A stretch of 64,000 nucleotides of DNA, from positions 1-64,000 of the forward strand of contig NZ_LKPJ01000021.1 of the NCBI RefSeq assembly GCF_001443045.1. The letters are read 5' to 3'. Source of the DNA: Burkholderia ambifaria (GTDB lineage Bacteria > Pseudomonadota > Gammaproteobacteria > Burkholderiales > Burkholderiaceae). Made by a program: the position numbers and the translations under genes. This document shows positions 16,902 to 26,297 of this stretch, in pieces. The notes under the pieces are model-generated. The model was given only the letters and a program-made list of their open reading frames with translations, did no database searches and was not told the origin of the DNA. Position 1 is the first letter of the stretch, and each line of letters opens with the position of its first letter.

Positions 16902-18676
16902 GCGGTCACCAGCGGGGCGGGATTTTTCAGGTATTGCTCGCGGATCGCACGTGCCGACCAGTAGGCCAGCGCCGCGATGATCCCGGTCGGGTTGTAGCCG
17001 ATGCCCTGCGGCAATGCCGAGGCGCCCATCACGAACACGTTGTGCACGTCCCAGCACTGCAGATAGCGGTTCAGCACGCTCGTCTTCGGGTCGGTGCCCA
17101 TGATCGCGCCACCGACGAGGTGGGTCGTCTGGTACGCGCGCGAATCGAAATGCTTGCCGAACTCGCGCGTCGACACGCCGATCGCCTTCGGCCCCATCGC
17201 CTCCGCGATCTTCTTCATCTGCCCGGTCACGTACTGCGCCATCCTGATGTCGTTGTCCTTCCAGTCGAAGGTCATCCGCAACAGCGGCTGGCCGTACGAA
17301 TCGCGATAGGTCGGATCGAGGTCGAGGTACACGTCGCGGTACGACATGTTCGTGCCGTGCGCGTCCATCGAGATCGTGTGCGCGTAGTTGTCCTTCACGG
17401 CCTTCTTCCACGCCGAGCCCCACTGCGGCGTGCCGGGCGGCGTCGCGATGCCGCTGATCGGCTTCACGCCGGCCTGGTTCACCCACAGCGGCGAGCCGCC
17501 GACGAAACCGAGCGGGCCATGGTCGAAGTTGTCCGCGTTGAAGTCGTCCACCGCGACGCCGTTGCCGCCCGCACCGATGAACGGGTTCGTGTACGTGTCC
17601 TTGTCGAAGAACGCCTTGATCGTCGACAGATTCTGGTACGCGAAATTGCGGCCGACGACACCTTCGCCCGAGATCGGGTCGTACGGCTTGCCGATGCCCG
17701 ACAGCAGCAGCAGGTGCACGTTGTGATACTGGAACGCGGCGACGATCACGAGATCGGCCGGCTGGTGCACTTCACGACCGGCCGGGTCGACGTAGGTGAC
17801 GCCCGTCGCGCGCTTCTTCGTGTCGTCCAGGTCCACGCGCAGCACGTGGCACTTCGAGCGCAGCTCGAAGTTCGGCACCTGCTTCAGCGCGGGCAGGATG
17901 TTCAGGTTCGGCGACGCCTTCGAGTACATGTAGCACGCGTAGCCGCTGCAGTAGCCGCAGAAGTTGCACGGCCCCATCTGCACGCCGTACGGATTCGTGT
18001 ACGGTCCCGACGTGTTCGCCGACGGCAGCCGATACGGATGCAGCCCGAGCGACTTCGCGGCATCGAAGAAGCGCTGCGCCGAATAGGTATTGAGCTGCGC
18101 GGGCAGCGGAAAGTTGTCGCTGCGGTTCGCCTCGAACACGTTGCCGTCGCCGACCACCTTGCCGCCGACCTTGTACGCCTGCCCCGACGTGCCGAACACC
18201 TTCTCGGCGAAGTCGAAATACGGCTCGAGCTCGTCGTAGCTGACACCCGTGTCCTGAATCGTCATCCCTTCGGGGATGAATTTCTTGCCGTAGCGCTCTT
18301 CGTAGTGGCTGCGCAGGCGCAGTTCCTCCGGCGTGATCCGGAAGTGCACGCCCGACCAGTGCAGCCCCGCGCCGCCCACGCCCTCGCCCGGCAGGAACGC
18401 GGCGAGCTGCCGGTACGGCAGCGCGGTGTCCTGCACGCCGTGGCGGATCGACACGGTCGTCTTCGACAGGTCGAGGAACAGCTTCTTGCGGACGTTGTAG
18501 GTCAGCTCGTCGATCGTGTTCGGATACGCGCCGTCCGGATAAGTGTCGCGATACTCGCCGCGCTCGAGCGCGACCACGTTCAATCCCGCTTCGGTCAGTT
18601 CCTTCGCGAGAATCGCGCCGGTCCAGCCGAAGCCGACGATCACCGCATCGACGTGCGGCTTCTTTTCTGCGGCCAT
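16898..18676 (-). CDS. GMC-type FAD-dependent dehydrogenase (gluconate 2-dehydrogenase-like large subunit)
   Basis: A 592-residue flavoprotein. The FAD dinucleotide motif VIVGFGWTGAILAKEL lies near the N-terminus, and the GMC_oxred_C region near 500-575 contains THLVGGAIMGTDP and GASALPQGIGYNPTGI. It has no export signal of its own, as usual for this class, and is carried out by the Tat-exported small subunit. It overlaps the upstream subunit-3 stop by one base (TGATG) and the downstream cytochrome start. It probably oxidises a sugar acid or polyol in the periplasm; the exact substrate cannot be read from sequence. Confidence 0.92.
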   Translation of the reverse strand: MAAEKKPHVDAVIVGFGWTGAILAKELTEAGLNVVALERGEYRDTYPDGAYPNTIDELTYNVRKKLFLDLSKTTVSIRHGVQDTALPYRQLAAFLPGEGVGGAGLHWSGVHFRITPEELRLRSHYEERYGKKFIPEGMTIQDTGVSYDELEPYFDFAEKVFGTSGQAYKVGGKVVGDGNVFEANRSDNFPLPAQLNTYSAQRFFDAAKSLGLHPYRLPSANTSGPYTNPYGVQMGPCNFCGYCSGYACYMYSKASPNLNILPALKQVPNFELRSKCHVLRVDLDDTKKRATGVTYVDPAGREVHQPADLVIVAAFQYHNVHLLLLSGIGKPYDPISGEGVVGRNFAYQNLSTIKAFFDKDTYTNPFIGAGGNGVAVDDFNADNFDHGPLGFVGGSPLWVNQAGVKPISGIATPPGTPQWGSAWKKAVKDNYAHTISMDAHGTNMSYRDVYLDLDPTYRDSYGQPLLRMTFDWKDNDIRMAQYVTGQMKKIAEAMGPKAIGVSTREFGKHFDSRAYQTTHLVGGAIMGTDPKTSVLNRYLQCWDVHNVFVMGASALPQGIGYNPTGIIAALAYWSARAIREQYLKNPAPLVTA

Positions 18677-19416
18677 CAGGTACGCTCCCCGTTGATCGAG
18701 ACCGGGCCATACGGATACGGCTTGCCGTTCTGGTTGACGAAATCCATGAAGTCGGCGCGCGCGCCCGGAAAACCGATCATCTTCCACGCGGCCATGTCGT
18801 GATTGCCGCCGTGTACCGGATCGCAGAAGTAGCCTTCGCGCGTGTTCTGCAGCAACTGGCCGAAGAACACGGTGGACGGCACGTCGTCGATCTGCGCGCC
18901 GCCCTTCTCCAGCGCGCCGAGCACCGTATCGCGGGTCGGTGCGTCGAGGTCGGCGAACGCCTTGCCGTGAGCCTTTTCGCAATAACGGTTCACCGCCGCG
19001 ATGCCGAGGCGGTAGATGTCGCGCGGCACGAGCTTGAGCTGGTAGCCGAGCTCGGGCACGCCCTGCTGGAACGGCCCCTGCATGTACCACGTCGCGCCGT
19101 GCGCGTACGGGGTTTCCATCTGGCGATCGATGAATTCGGGCACGCCGGATTCGAGCGCGCCGGGGCCTTCCGCGTCGGCCGGAATCATCCGGTCGACCGC
19201 GGCCTGGACGAACGCCCACTCCTTCGCATCGAAGAAAGTCGGCTTGTACGGCGCGCGTTCGGCGCCGGCCGACGCGGCGGAGGCATTGCCGGCCGTGGTG
19301 GCGGACGACGACGACGAGCGCAGGTCGCAACCGGCGACCGACGCGATCGGCACGAGTGCGACCGACGTGCGCAGGAAGCGGCGACGCGAATTGGGTTTGT
19401 CGGGTGGCGTGGACAT
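18676..19416 (-). CDS. Gluconate 2-dehydrogenase subunit 3-like protein (Tat signal)
   Basis: A 246-residue small subunit with a twin-arginine signal (RRRFLRTS near residue 12) ending in a possible lipobox-like VAGC. The mature part has the blocks FDAKEWAFVQAAVDRMIPAD and NTREGYFCDPVHGGNHD typical of the family. It carries the flavoprotein through the Tat system and completes the dehydrogenase trimer. It is the first gene of the operon. The start at 19416 is chosen to fit the Tat signal; no strong Shine-Dalgarno sequence is visible, and an in-frame Met lies 15 codons upstream. Confidence 0.88.
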   Translation of the reverse strand: MSTPPDKPNSRRRFLRTSVALVPIASVAGCDLRSSSSSATTAGNASAASAGAERAPYKPTFFDAKEWAFVQAAVDRMIPADAEGPGALESGVPEFIDRQMETPYAHGATWYMQGPFQQGVPELGYQLKLVPRDIYRLGIAAVNRYCEKAHGKAFADLDAPTRDTVLGALEKGGAQIDDVPSTVFFGQLLQNTREGYFCDPVHGGNHDMAAWKMIGFPGARADFMDFVNQNGKPYPYGPVSINGERT

Positions 19417-20059
19417 GGTCGGATGTTGATCGTTGGGGAGCGTGGTTCGGGAGACGCGCATTTCGCATGCGACATGCCCGCCACGGTAGCCATGCCGCGC
19501 GCGGCCGGCCGTCCTGTTCTTGCTGTATTGCGAACAACGACGGGCGCCGGCCGCGCAGTGCGCGGCGGCGCCGTCGTGCAGCCGCGCGCGCGCCGGTTCC
19601 GGCGCGCTGCGCGGGGTCGACCTCTTCGCGGGTCTATCGTCGGACAAATACCGGTTACCACCCGCATCTGCCCTTCATCGCCATGGCCCTATTCAACTTA
19701 GACGCCGCGCCGACCGACGGCAAGCGCAGCGTGCACGACCCTCATTTCGAGCCTGGCGACACGTGCGGCGAATTATAAATGGAACCGGTTCCATATCCAA
19801 AGGGTTCGATGCAATTCATTGCATCGAAAACCGCAATAATCGGAAAATCCGGAAGTCGGAATACGCAAGAGCCGCGGCGCGATCGTGTCGTTGCTCGTCG
19901 GGGTGGCCGGACGCAGACGCAGGTTTCGCCCGGTCCGCGCATGTCGTTTTTTCGGGAATGCCCTCACCCGCGCCGGTCGGCGCTTTCCGTCGCGACCCCG
20001 CGACCCGCGTTACCGCCGTCTCGCTCGTGCCAAGACGTCCGCCCCGATCGGCCCGGCGC
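19417..20059. other. Intergenic region, 643 bases
   Basis: Apart from the palindromes at 19779-19828, no gene is supported. The frames open across it on either strand are continuations or shadows with poor codon use. The AT-rich block 19770-19870 is the probable promoter area for the minus-strand dehydrogenase operon, leaving a long leader, or for an unseen plus-strand transcript. Confidence 0.45.
19779..19828. promoter_or_regulatory. Two adjacent palindromes, LacI-type operator and 11-bp inverted repeat
   Basis: A perfect 16-bp palindrome, ATGGAACCGGTTCCAT, lies at 19779-19794. Ten bases on is a perfect inverted repeat with 11-bp arms, TTCGATGCAAT and ATTGCATCGAA, separated by TC (19805-19828). 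The first has the central CG and AACCGGTT core of LacI-family operators. From memory, the Pseudomonas PtxS site that controls gluconate/2-ketogluconate genes is TGAAACCGGTTTCA, differing at one symmetric position per half. Both lie about 360-410 bases upstream of the dehydrogenase operon in locally AT-rich DNA. Confidence 0.6.
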
Positions 20060-20476
20060 TCACCACGGCCACAGCATCGACGCGGTCGACAGCGCGAGCG
20101 CCGCGCACAGCGGCGAATAACACAGGCTGTCCATCCGCGCGAAACGCGACCCGCGGATCCGCTTGAAGAAGCCGACGTAGCGGAAATCGCCGACCGCGCG
20201 CACCGCGAAGATCAATGCGAGCGCAACGACCGCGAACGCGATCGCGCCGGGATACAGGTTCGGCCACAGCCAGCCCGCGCGCGACGCCACCGCGCATGCG
20301 CCGGCCAGCAATGCTGCGGCGATGGCGAGTGTGCCGAGCGCGGTCGGCCGCAGCAGCGGCACGCCGTCCTGCTCCGGAATGGCCGCACGCTTGCCGAGCC
20401 GTCCGCCGAACGCCCAGTAGACGTGGATGAGTGCGATCGCACAAAGCGTCGGCACGCTGAAGTACGCGCCGGTCAT
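20060..20476 (-). CDS. DUF3995 membrane protein
   Basis: A 138-residue inner-membrane protein with four predicted hydrophobic helices: VPTLCAIALIHVYWAF, ALGTLAIAAALLAGA, AIAFAVVALALIFAV and PLCAALALSTASML. The N-terminal IHVYWAFGGRLGKRAAIPEQDG segment is typical of DUF3995. The start at 20476 has AAGGAA about nine bases upstream. It stands alone between the dehydrogenase operon and the divergent ald gene. Function unknown. Confidence 0.8.
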   Translation of the reverse strand: MTGAYFSVPTLCAIALIHVYWAFGGRLGKRAAIPEQDGVPLLRPTALGTLAIAAALLAGACAVASRAGWLWPNLYPGAIAFAVVALALIFAVRAVGDFRYVGFFKRIRGSRFARMDSLCYSPLCAALALSTASMLWPW

Positions 20477-20825
20477 GTCGGTAAGGTTCCTTGTCGCATC
20501 GTGTCGTTGTGTCGTGATCCAGCCGGAAGGTTGCCGGCGTGGGGCCCCGTTCCGCACCACACAAGACGATACCCAAACCGCGCGCTTTGTGCGTTGCGAC
20601 GTCCGGTCGCAATACGCCACGCCGCGTGTTGCGGTGCAGTGCGCATACCGTCGCACGGGGCCGCCGCTTGACTTCCCTCCGGGCACCACTACCCTTTTAT
20701 TCCAATACGGCCATCGAGCCGTGCATGCCCACCGTCGCACATGTGCCGTTCACCGGCACGCACGGTCGGACGACCGCAACGCGTCCGGGCATGACAACAA
20801 TGACGAATACCCATGGAGGCGACTC
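20477..20825. promoter_or_regulatory. Divergent spacer between the DUF3995 gene and ald
   Basis: These 349 bases must hold the promoters of both divergent genes. AT-richer patches occur at 20690-20710 and 20790-20815. No operator palindrome or clear -35/-10 pair was recognised. The ald ribosome-binding site GGAGG is at the right end. Confidence 0.35.
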
Positions 20826-21941
20826 ATGCTGATCGGTGTGCCGAAAGAGATCAAGAACCATGAATACCGCGTCGGCCTCACGCCGGCCGGCGCACGCGAA
20901 CTCACGCGACACGGCCACACCGTGCTCGTGCAGCGCGGCGCGGGCACCGCGATCGGCCTGCTCGACGACGACTACACGGCCGCCGGCGCAGCACTGTGCG
21001 ACGACGCGCGCGAAATCTTCGCGCGCGCCGACATGATCATCAAGGTCAAGGAGCCGCAGGCCGCCGAGTGCGCGATGCTGCGGCGCGGGCAGATCCTTTA
21101 TACGTACCTGCATCTCGCGCCCGATCCCGAGCAGGCGACGGCGCTCGTGAAGTCCGGCGCGGTCTGCATCGCGTACGAAACCGTGACGGGCCCCGGCGGC
21201 GGGCTGCCGCTGCTCGCGCCGATGAGCGAAGTCGCGGGACGCATGTCGATCCAGGTCGCGGCGACCCACCTCGAAAGCCCGCGCGGCGGCCGCGGCGTGC
21301 TGATGGCCGGCGTGCCCGGCGTGCCGGCCGCGCACGTCGTGGTGCTCGGCGCGGGCGTGGTGGGCACCGGCGCGCTGCAGATGGCGGTCGGCCTCGGCGC
21401 GCGCGTCACCGTGCTCGACACGAACGTGGGCCGGCTGCGCCAGCTCGACCTGATCTTCGCGAACCGGATCACGACCGTCTGCTCGAACGCACACACGATC
21501 GACGAAGCCGTGCGCGACGCCGACGTCGTGATCGGCGCGGTGCTCGTGCCGGGCGCGTCGGCACCTCGGCTCGTCACGCGCGACATGATCGCGACGATGC
21601 GCACGGGCGCCGTCGTCGTCGACGTCGCGATCGACCAGGGCGGCTGCTTCGAGACATCGCATGCCACGACGCACGCGCAGCCGACCTTCGTCGTCGACGG
21701 CGTCGTGCACTACTGCGTCGCGAACATGCCGGGCGCGGTCGCACGCACGTCGACGTTCGCGCTGAACAACGCAACGCTCGGCCACGCGCTCGCGCTCGCC
21801 GACAAAGGCTGGAAACGCGCGATGACCGACGACCCGCACCTGCGCGCGGGCCTGAACGTCTGCGACGGTCACATCACGTACGAGGCCGTCGCGCTCGCGC
21901 TCGGCTTGCCGTACGTACCGGCGGAAGACGTGCTGGCCTGA
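20826..21941 (+). CDS. ald: Alanine dehydrogenase
   Basis: A 371-residue NAD-dependent L-alanine dehydrogenase that interconverts alanine and pyruvate plus ammonia. The N-terminal block MLIGVPKEIKNHEYRVGLTP contains the pyruvate-binding Arg. Catalytic Lys lies in IKVKEPQ (near 75) and His in YTYLHLAP (near 96). The Rossmann motif VVLGAGVVGTGALQ is near 170. The length agrees with the family (about 370). The ATG has GGAGG six bases upstream. Confidence 0.95.
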   Translation: MLIGVPKEIKNHEYRVGLTPAGARELTRHGHTVLVQRGAGTAIGLLDDDYTAAGAALCDDAREIFARADMIIKVKEPQAAECAMLRRGQILYTYLHLAPDPEQATALVKSGAVCIAYETVTGPGGGLPLLAPMSEVAGRMSIQVAATHLESPRGGRGVLMAGVPGVPAAHVVVLGAGVVGTGALQMAVGLGARVTVLDTNVGRLRQLDLIFANRITTVCSNAHTIDEAVRDADVVIGAVLVPGASAPRLVTRDMIATMRTGAVVVDVAIDQGGCFETSHATTHAQPTFVVDGVVHYCVANMPGAVARTSTFALNNATLGHALALADKGWKRAMTDDPHLRAGLNVCDGHITYEAVALALGLPYVPAEDVLA

Positions 21942-21954
21942 CTCGGGCGGGCCG

Positions 21955-23721
21955 TCACGCGCCCTTCGGGCGGCCGCGCTTCGACGCGCTGCTGGCGCCC
22001 ATCGTACGCGCCAGCAGCGGCCGCAGTTGCGCGAGCGTGCGCGTGTTGAGCACGTCGTGCCGCGTGAGCCAGCCGCGCCGCGCCTGGCCGATACCGTATC
22101 CGAGGTTGTCGAGATCGTCCGAGCGCTGCGCGTCCGAGCCGATCGCGACCGCGACGCCGGCCTTCGCGGCCTCGCGGCACCACACGTCCGGCAGATCGAG
22201 CCGCCGCGGGTCGCTGTCGAGTTCGACGAAGCAGTGGCGCGCGGCGGCCGCGGCGAGCACGCGCGGCACGTCGAGTTCGCACGCGTCGCGTTCGCCGAGC
22301 AGCCGGCCGGTCGGATGCGCAAGGATCGTGAAATACGGATGATCGATCGCACGCAGGATCCGCTCGGTCTGCGCGTCGCCCGGCAGGTCGAAGCCGTCGC
22401 GCACCGCGCCGACGACGAGGTCGAGCCGGCCGAGCACGTCATCGGGCACATCGAGGCTGCCGTCCTCGCGAATGCCGGCCTCGACACCCTTCAGCAGCAC
22501 GAAGTCGTCGAACGACGCGTTGACGCGGTCGATCTCGTCGATCTGCCGCACGAGCCAGTCGCAATCGGTGCGGCCGCCGGCGGCATCCGGCATGCGGTCG
22601 GTGACGGCGAGATACGCGAGCCCGCGCGCACGCGCCGCGTCCGCCATCGCGCGCAGGCTGTCGCGCCCGGCCGATGCATCGGTATGCGCGTGCAGATCGC
22701 CATGGACATGCTTGCGTTCGATCAGGGTCGGCAGCGTGCCGGCGCGCGACGCGTCGATCTCGCCGCGGTCCTCGCGCAATTCGGGCGGCACCCAGTGAAG
22801 GCCGATCGCCTCGTAGACGGAGGCCTCCGTCGCGCCCGCGATCCGCTCGTCGCCGCGAAACACGCCGTATTCGTTGATCTTCAGCCCGCCGGCCTGCGCG
22901 AGCCGGCGCAGCGCGATGTTGTGCGCCTTCGATCCCGTGAAATAGACGAGCGCCGCGCCGAACGCGTCGGCGTCGACGACGCGCAGATCGACCTGCAGTC
23001 CGTTGCCGAGCATGACGCTCGAACGCGTCTTGCCGTTCGCGAGCACGCGCGCGACATCGCCGTAGCCGACGAACGCGTCGGCCACCGCGGCCGGATCGCG
23101 TGCGGTCACCAGGATGTCGAGATCGCCGACCGTCTCGCGGCCGCGTCGAAAGCTGCCGGCCGGCACCGCTTCGCCGACACCGGCCACGTTGCGCAGCCGT
23201 TCGAGCAACGGCATCAGCGATCGCGCGGCATCGGGCAGCAGGAAGCGCTGCGGCTCGCGCTGCAGGCGATCGTCGATCGCGTCGAGCAGGTGCGCTTCGG
23301 TCTTCGCGCCGAAGCCCGGCAGCGCGCGCACGTGCCCGCTCTTCGCTTCGGCGCGCAGCTGTTCGAGCGAGTCGACGTGTAGTGCGTCATGCAGCGCCTT
23401 CACGCGTTTCGCGCCGAGCCCCGGCACGTCGAGCAGTTCGACGATCGCGCCCGGCAATGCATGGCGCAGCGTTTGCTGGAGTTCGCAGGTGCCGGTCGCG
23501 GCGATCTCGCGCAGCTTCGCCGCAAGATCGGCGCCGATCGAAGGGATCCGGCCGGGATCGCCGCCGCTCGCGATCATCGCCGGAATGTCGCGCCCGTAGT
23601 CGGCAATCGTACGGGCCGCGTTGCGATAGGCGCGCACCCGGAACGGATTCGCGCCCTGGATCTCGAGCATGTCGGCGATTTCGGCGAACACGGCCGCGCA
23701 CTCGGCATTGTGGATCGGCAT
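21955..23721 (-). CDS. polX: PolX-family DNA polymerase/3'-5' exonuclease
   Basis: A 588-residue family X polymerase. Residues 1-320 contain the helix-hairpin-helix regions (LDVPGLGAKRVKALH, ALPGFGAKTEAHLL) and the nucleotidyltransferase motif GSFRRGRETVGDLDILV with the metal-binding Asp pair. Residues 335-580 form a PHP domain starting HGDLHAHTDAS, which gives 3'-5' exonuclease or AP-site activity in relatives. It works in gap filling during base-excision repair. It is convergent with ald, with a 13-base gap. Confidence 0.93.
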   Translation of the reverse strand: MPIHNAECAAVFAEIADMLEIQGANPFRVRAYRNAARTIADYGRDIPAMIASGGDPGRIPSIGADLAAKLREIAATGTCELQQTLRHALPGAIVELLDVPGLGAKRVKALHDALHVDSLEQLRAEAKSGHVRALPGFGAKTEAHLLDAIDDRLQREPQRFLLPDAARSLMPLLERLRNVAGVGEAVPAGSFRRGRETVGDLDILVTARDPAAVADAFVGYGDVARVLANGKTRSSVMLGNGLQVDLRVVDADAFGAALVYFTGSKAHNIALRRLAQAGGLKINEYGVFRGDERIAGATEASVYEAIGLHWVPPELREDRGEIDASRAGTLPTLIERKHVHGDLHAHTDASAGRDSLRAMADAARARGLAYLAVTDRMPDAAGGRTDCDWLVRQIDEIDRVNASFDDFVLLKGVEAGIREDGSLDVPDDVLGRLDLVVGAVRDGFDLPGDAQTERILRAIDHPYFTILAHPTGRLLGERDACELDVPRVLAAAAARHCFVELDSDPRRLDLPDVWCREAAKAGVAVAIGSDAQRSDDLDNLGYGIGQARRGWLTRHDVLNTRTLAQLRPLLARTMGASSASKRGRPKGA

Positions 23722-23888
23722 GATCGGCGTGGCTCCCTTCCACGTGGATGGCGCCGTGCGCTGGCGCGCCGGCGTCCGCCCGCCCGGCGCCGCATGTCGA
23801 CGGCAGCGGGCGCCCGTTGGTCATCCTGCGCCGATTGTCCGTGTCGTGCTGCGCGGGCCGCGCTGTTCGAGCGCCCCCGGCGCCGACG

Positions 23889-24281
23889 TCAGAGCGATGC
23901 GCGCGGCGTCGTCGCGTAGCGACGCTCGTACACCAACTGGCAATGCGTGCAGCGCTCGGCGGTCGGCCGCGCGAGCAAACGCTCGTAGCCGACCGGCGCA
24001 TCGCAATCGATGCACTCGCCGTAGCTGCCGTCGCGCATGCGCTGCTGCGCGCGCCCGATCGCGCGCAATTCGGCCAGCTTCAGCCCGATCAACGCATGAT
24101 CCATGTCGACGAACAGATCGGCATTCGCCTCGTCGCCCTCGTCCGGCGCCGCGCCGGCGAGCTCGGCATAAGACTCCGACGCGCGCTGGTCCTCGCTCGT
24201 CCGGATGTCCGCCCGCAACGCCTGCTCGCTCTCGGTCAGCCGCCGCTGCAGCGTCTGCCGTTGTTCTTGGTCGAGCGCCAT
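23889..24281 (-). CDS. DksA/TraR-family zinc-finger protein
   Basis: A 130-residue protein with an N-terminal coiled-coil region (residues 1-75, rich in Glu, Gln and Arg) and a C-terminal four-Cys zinc finger, CIDC near 93 and CTHC near 115. This is the DksA/TraR layout that acts in the RNA polymerase secondary channel. It is shorter than true DksA and lacks a clear DxxDxA coiled-coil tip, so it is a DksA-like paralogue of uncertain target. The ATG at 24281 has GGAGA seven bases upstream; longer N-terminal extensions are not supported. Confidence 0.85.
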   Translation of the reverse strand: MALDQEQRQTLQRRLTESEQALRADIRTSEDQRASESYAELAGAAPDEGDEANADLFVDMDHALIGLKLAELRAIGRAQQRMRDGSYGECIDCDAPVGYERLLARPTAERCTHCQLVYERRYATTPRASL

Positions 24282-24623
24282 CGCCGTCTCTCCTTTTCCG
24301 GGTTCCGCGCAATGAGGCATGCGGTGCGCGGTTGTCGCGCCGGTGCACGGCGGGCCGGCATGCCTGGCTCGCCGCGCCCGGATACGCGTCCGGATGCACA
24401 AAGCGCCGGACGCATTCGACGCAGCATAAACCCAATGCACACGCATGTGTTGACCGGCGTCAGTGCCCGCACCGTGTGCACGAAAACCGGGGACCGACGC
24501 GAAAACCAGCCAGACTGCATTCGTCTGACGCAGCGGCCGTTGAGGTCGATCAATCCCCTGAAAAAAGTTGCGTCATAGATTGAAAGCATGCGCGGCAAAT
24601 CCGCGGCTTTCCGGGAGAACGTC
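24282..24623. other. Intergenic region, 342 bases
   Basis: A divergent spacer between the DksA-like gene and a small membrane protein gene. The right end is AT-richer (AAAAAAGTTGCGTCATAGATTG at its core) and probably contains a promoter reading right. No other signal was recognised. Confidence 0.3.
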
Positions 24624-24797
24624 ATGGTGTTCGGCGTCGTCATCTGGGTGGCCCTTGCGGCCCTGTTCCCGACGATGGTCGTGCCGACGATCCAGCACGC
24701 CGTCCAGCCGTCGAGCGCGCAAGCCGCGCCCGACACCCACCCCGCTGTCTCGCCCGCTGCGTTGCCGGCGGCCGGGCAGCCGCCGGCGGATAGCTGA
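24624..24797 (+). CDS. Small single-pass membrane protein
   Basis: A 57-residue protein starting at an ATG with GGGAGA six bases upstream. Residues 1-22 form one hydrophobic helix (VFGVVIWVALAALF), followed by an Ala/Pro-rich tail ending PPADS. An in-frame upstream ATG at 24588 lacks a ribosome-binding site. There is no known family. The tail suggests a periplasmic or cytoplasmic disordered segment. It is convergent with the WcaJ-like gene. Confidence 0.55.
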   Translation: MVFGVVIWVALAALFPTMVVPTIQHAVQPSSAQAAPDTHPAVSPAALPAAGQPPADS

Positions 24798-24879
24798 GTT
24801 CGGCTTGTGGTTCGCGGTTGCGGTGCACGTCGCATCGATGGCAAAAAATCCCGCCTTCAATACTTCGTAATCCTCTCAA

Positions 24880-26295
24880 TCAAAACGCATTGCGTCCGAC
24901 GAAGCCGCGCACGACCGTCATCAGGATGATCTTCATGTCGAACCAGAAGCTCCAGTTCTGCATGTAGAACAGGTCGAACTTCACGCGTGCGGCCATCGCC
25001 TCGACCTTGCGCGTCTCGCCGCGATAGCCGTTCACCTGCGCCCATCCCGTGATCCCCGGCCGCACGCGATAGCGATACATGTAGCAGTCGATCAGTTGCC
25101 GGTAGAAGTCGTCGTGTTCGATCGCGTGCGGACGCGGGCCGACCACCGACATCTGGCCGAACAGCACGTTGAAGAACTGCGGCAGCTCGTCGAGCGACGT
25201 GCGCCGCAGGAACGCGCCGACCGGCGTGATGCGCGCATCGTTGCGCGAGGCCTGCCGCACGACACCGGGCTGGGCGCGGTGCGCGCGCATCGTCCTGAAC
25301 TTGAGGATATGGAACTCGCGCCCGTCGGCACCCTTGCGGCGCTGCCTGAACAAGACAGGCCCCGGGGACGACAGCTTCACCGCGATCGCCAGCACCGCGA
25401 GCAGCGGCAGCAGCGGGATCAGCACGGCGACCGCGAACAGCCGGTCGAACGCGAACTTCGCCCACAGTTCCGGCGCCGAGCGCGGCGTGGTCGCGAGGTT
25501 GATTGCCGGCATGCCGAGCACGTCGGTCGTGGAACGCTCGACGACCGCCATCTGCCGCACGTCCGGCAACAATCGCAGCTCGACGAACTCGTCGCGCAAT
25601 TCGCGCACGATGCGCTGGATGCGCGACTCGTGCGACATCGGCAGCGTGAGCCACACTTCGTCGATCTCGCCGGCACGGATCATGCGCCGCAGCGCGACCC
25701 AGTCGTCGATCACCGGCACGCCGCCGATCCCGTCGGCCGCGGCCCGCGCATCGTCGTCGAACACGCAGGCCGCCGCGAACGGTCCGGCCGGCTCGAGCTG
25801 CATTCGCTCGATCGCCACGCGTCCGTAAGCGGTCGCGCCGACGACCGCGACCCGCCGCTGCCGCGTGCGCGGATCGCCGCGCTTCATCGCCAGCGCGCAT
25901 AGCGCCAGCCTGCCGAGCAGCAGCGCAGCGTCGCCGGACAGCACCGTCCGCGCGATCCAGCGCGTCGTGACCGTGCCGCCACGGTTCATGATCCCCATCG
26001 TGCCGACCACCGTCAGCGCGCCCGCGCACACGACGGCAATCACCGTGCGCGTCAGCACGGCGCCGCTGCCGTGCGGCGACACCGCACCGCGCGGCACGCG
26101 CAAGATGTGCGGCAACAGCGCGACGGTCAGCACGCACAGCAATGCGATCGCGCCGCGCTGCGCATCCGACAGATCACGCCACGCGAGCCCCATCGCGGCT
26201 TGCGCGGCGAGGGTTCCGGCCAGCACGAACGCAACATCGGCCGCGGCGATCGCGGCACGCCGCACCGCATTCGTTCCACCCGCCATCGCATGCAT
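24880..26295 (-). CDS. Undecaprenyl-phosphate glucose-1-phosphate transferase (WcaJ-like)
   Basis: A 471-residue polyprenyl-phosphate sugar transferase that starts exopolysaccharide repeat units on undecaprenyl phosphate in the inner membrane. The N-terminal half has several hydrophobic helices, then a Rossmann-like CoA-binding region (VAVVGATAYGRVAIE near 170). The C-terminal catalytic domain carries a helix near 280-305, KFRTMRAHR, DELPQFFNVLFGQMSVVGP and RVRPGITGWAQVNGYRG. The length fits WcaJ/BceB (about 465). The gene follows the BerA-like gene by two bases, so they are probably co-transcribed from its sigma-54 promoter. Starts at 26295 and 26286 are both possible. Confidence 0.92.
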   Translation of the reverse strand: MHAMAGGTNAVRRAAIAAADVAFVLAGTLAAQAAMGLAWRDLSDAQRGAIALLCVLTVALLPHILRVPRGAVSPHGSGAVLTRTVIAVVCAGALTVVGTMGIMNRGGTVTTRWIARTVLSGDAALLLGRLALCALAMKRGDPRTRQRRVAVVGATAYGRVAIERMQLEPAGPFAAACVFDDDARAAADGIGGVPVIDDWVALRRMIRAGEIDEVWLTLPMSHESRIQRIVRELRDEFVELRLLPDVRQMAVVERSTTDVLGMPAINLATTPRSAPELWAKFAFDRLFAVAVLIPLLPLLAVLAIAVKLSSPGPVLFRQRRKGADGREFHILKFRTMRAHRAQPGVVRQASRNDARITPVGAFLRRTSLDELPQFFNVLFGQMSVVGPRPHAIEHDDFYRQLIDCYMYRYRVRPGITGWAQVNGYRGETRKVEAMAARVKFDLFYMQNWSFWFDMKIILMTVVRGFVGRNAF

Positions 26296-26297
26296 CG

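Noticed and set aside
19520..20671. A 383-codon plus-strand frame across the LacI-type palindromes
   Set aside because: Low-complexity Arg-rich product, antisense to the DUF3995 gene for most of its length, no start signal.
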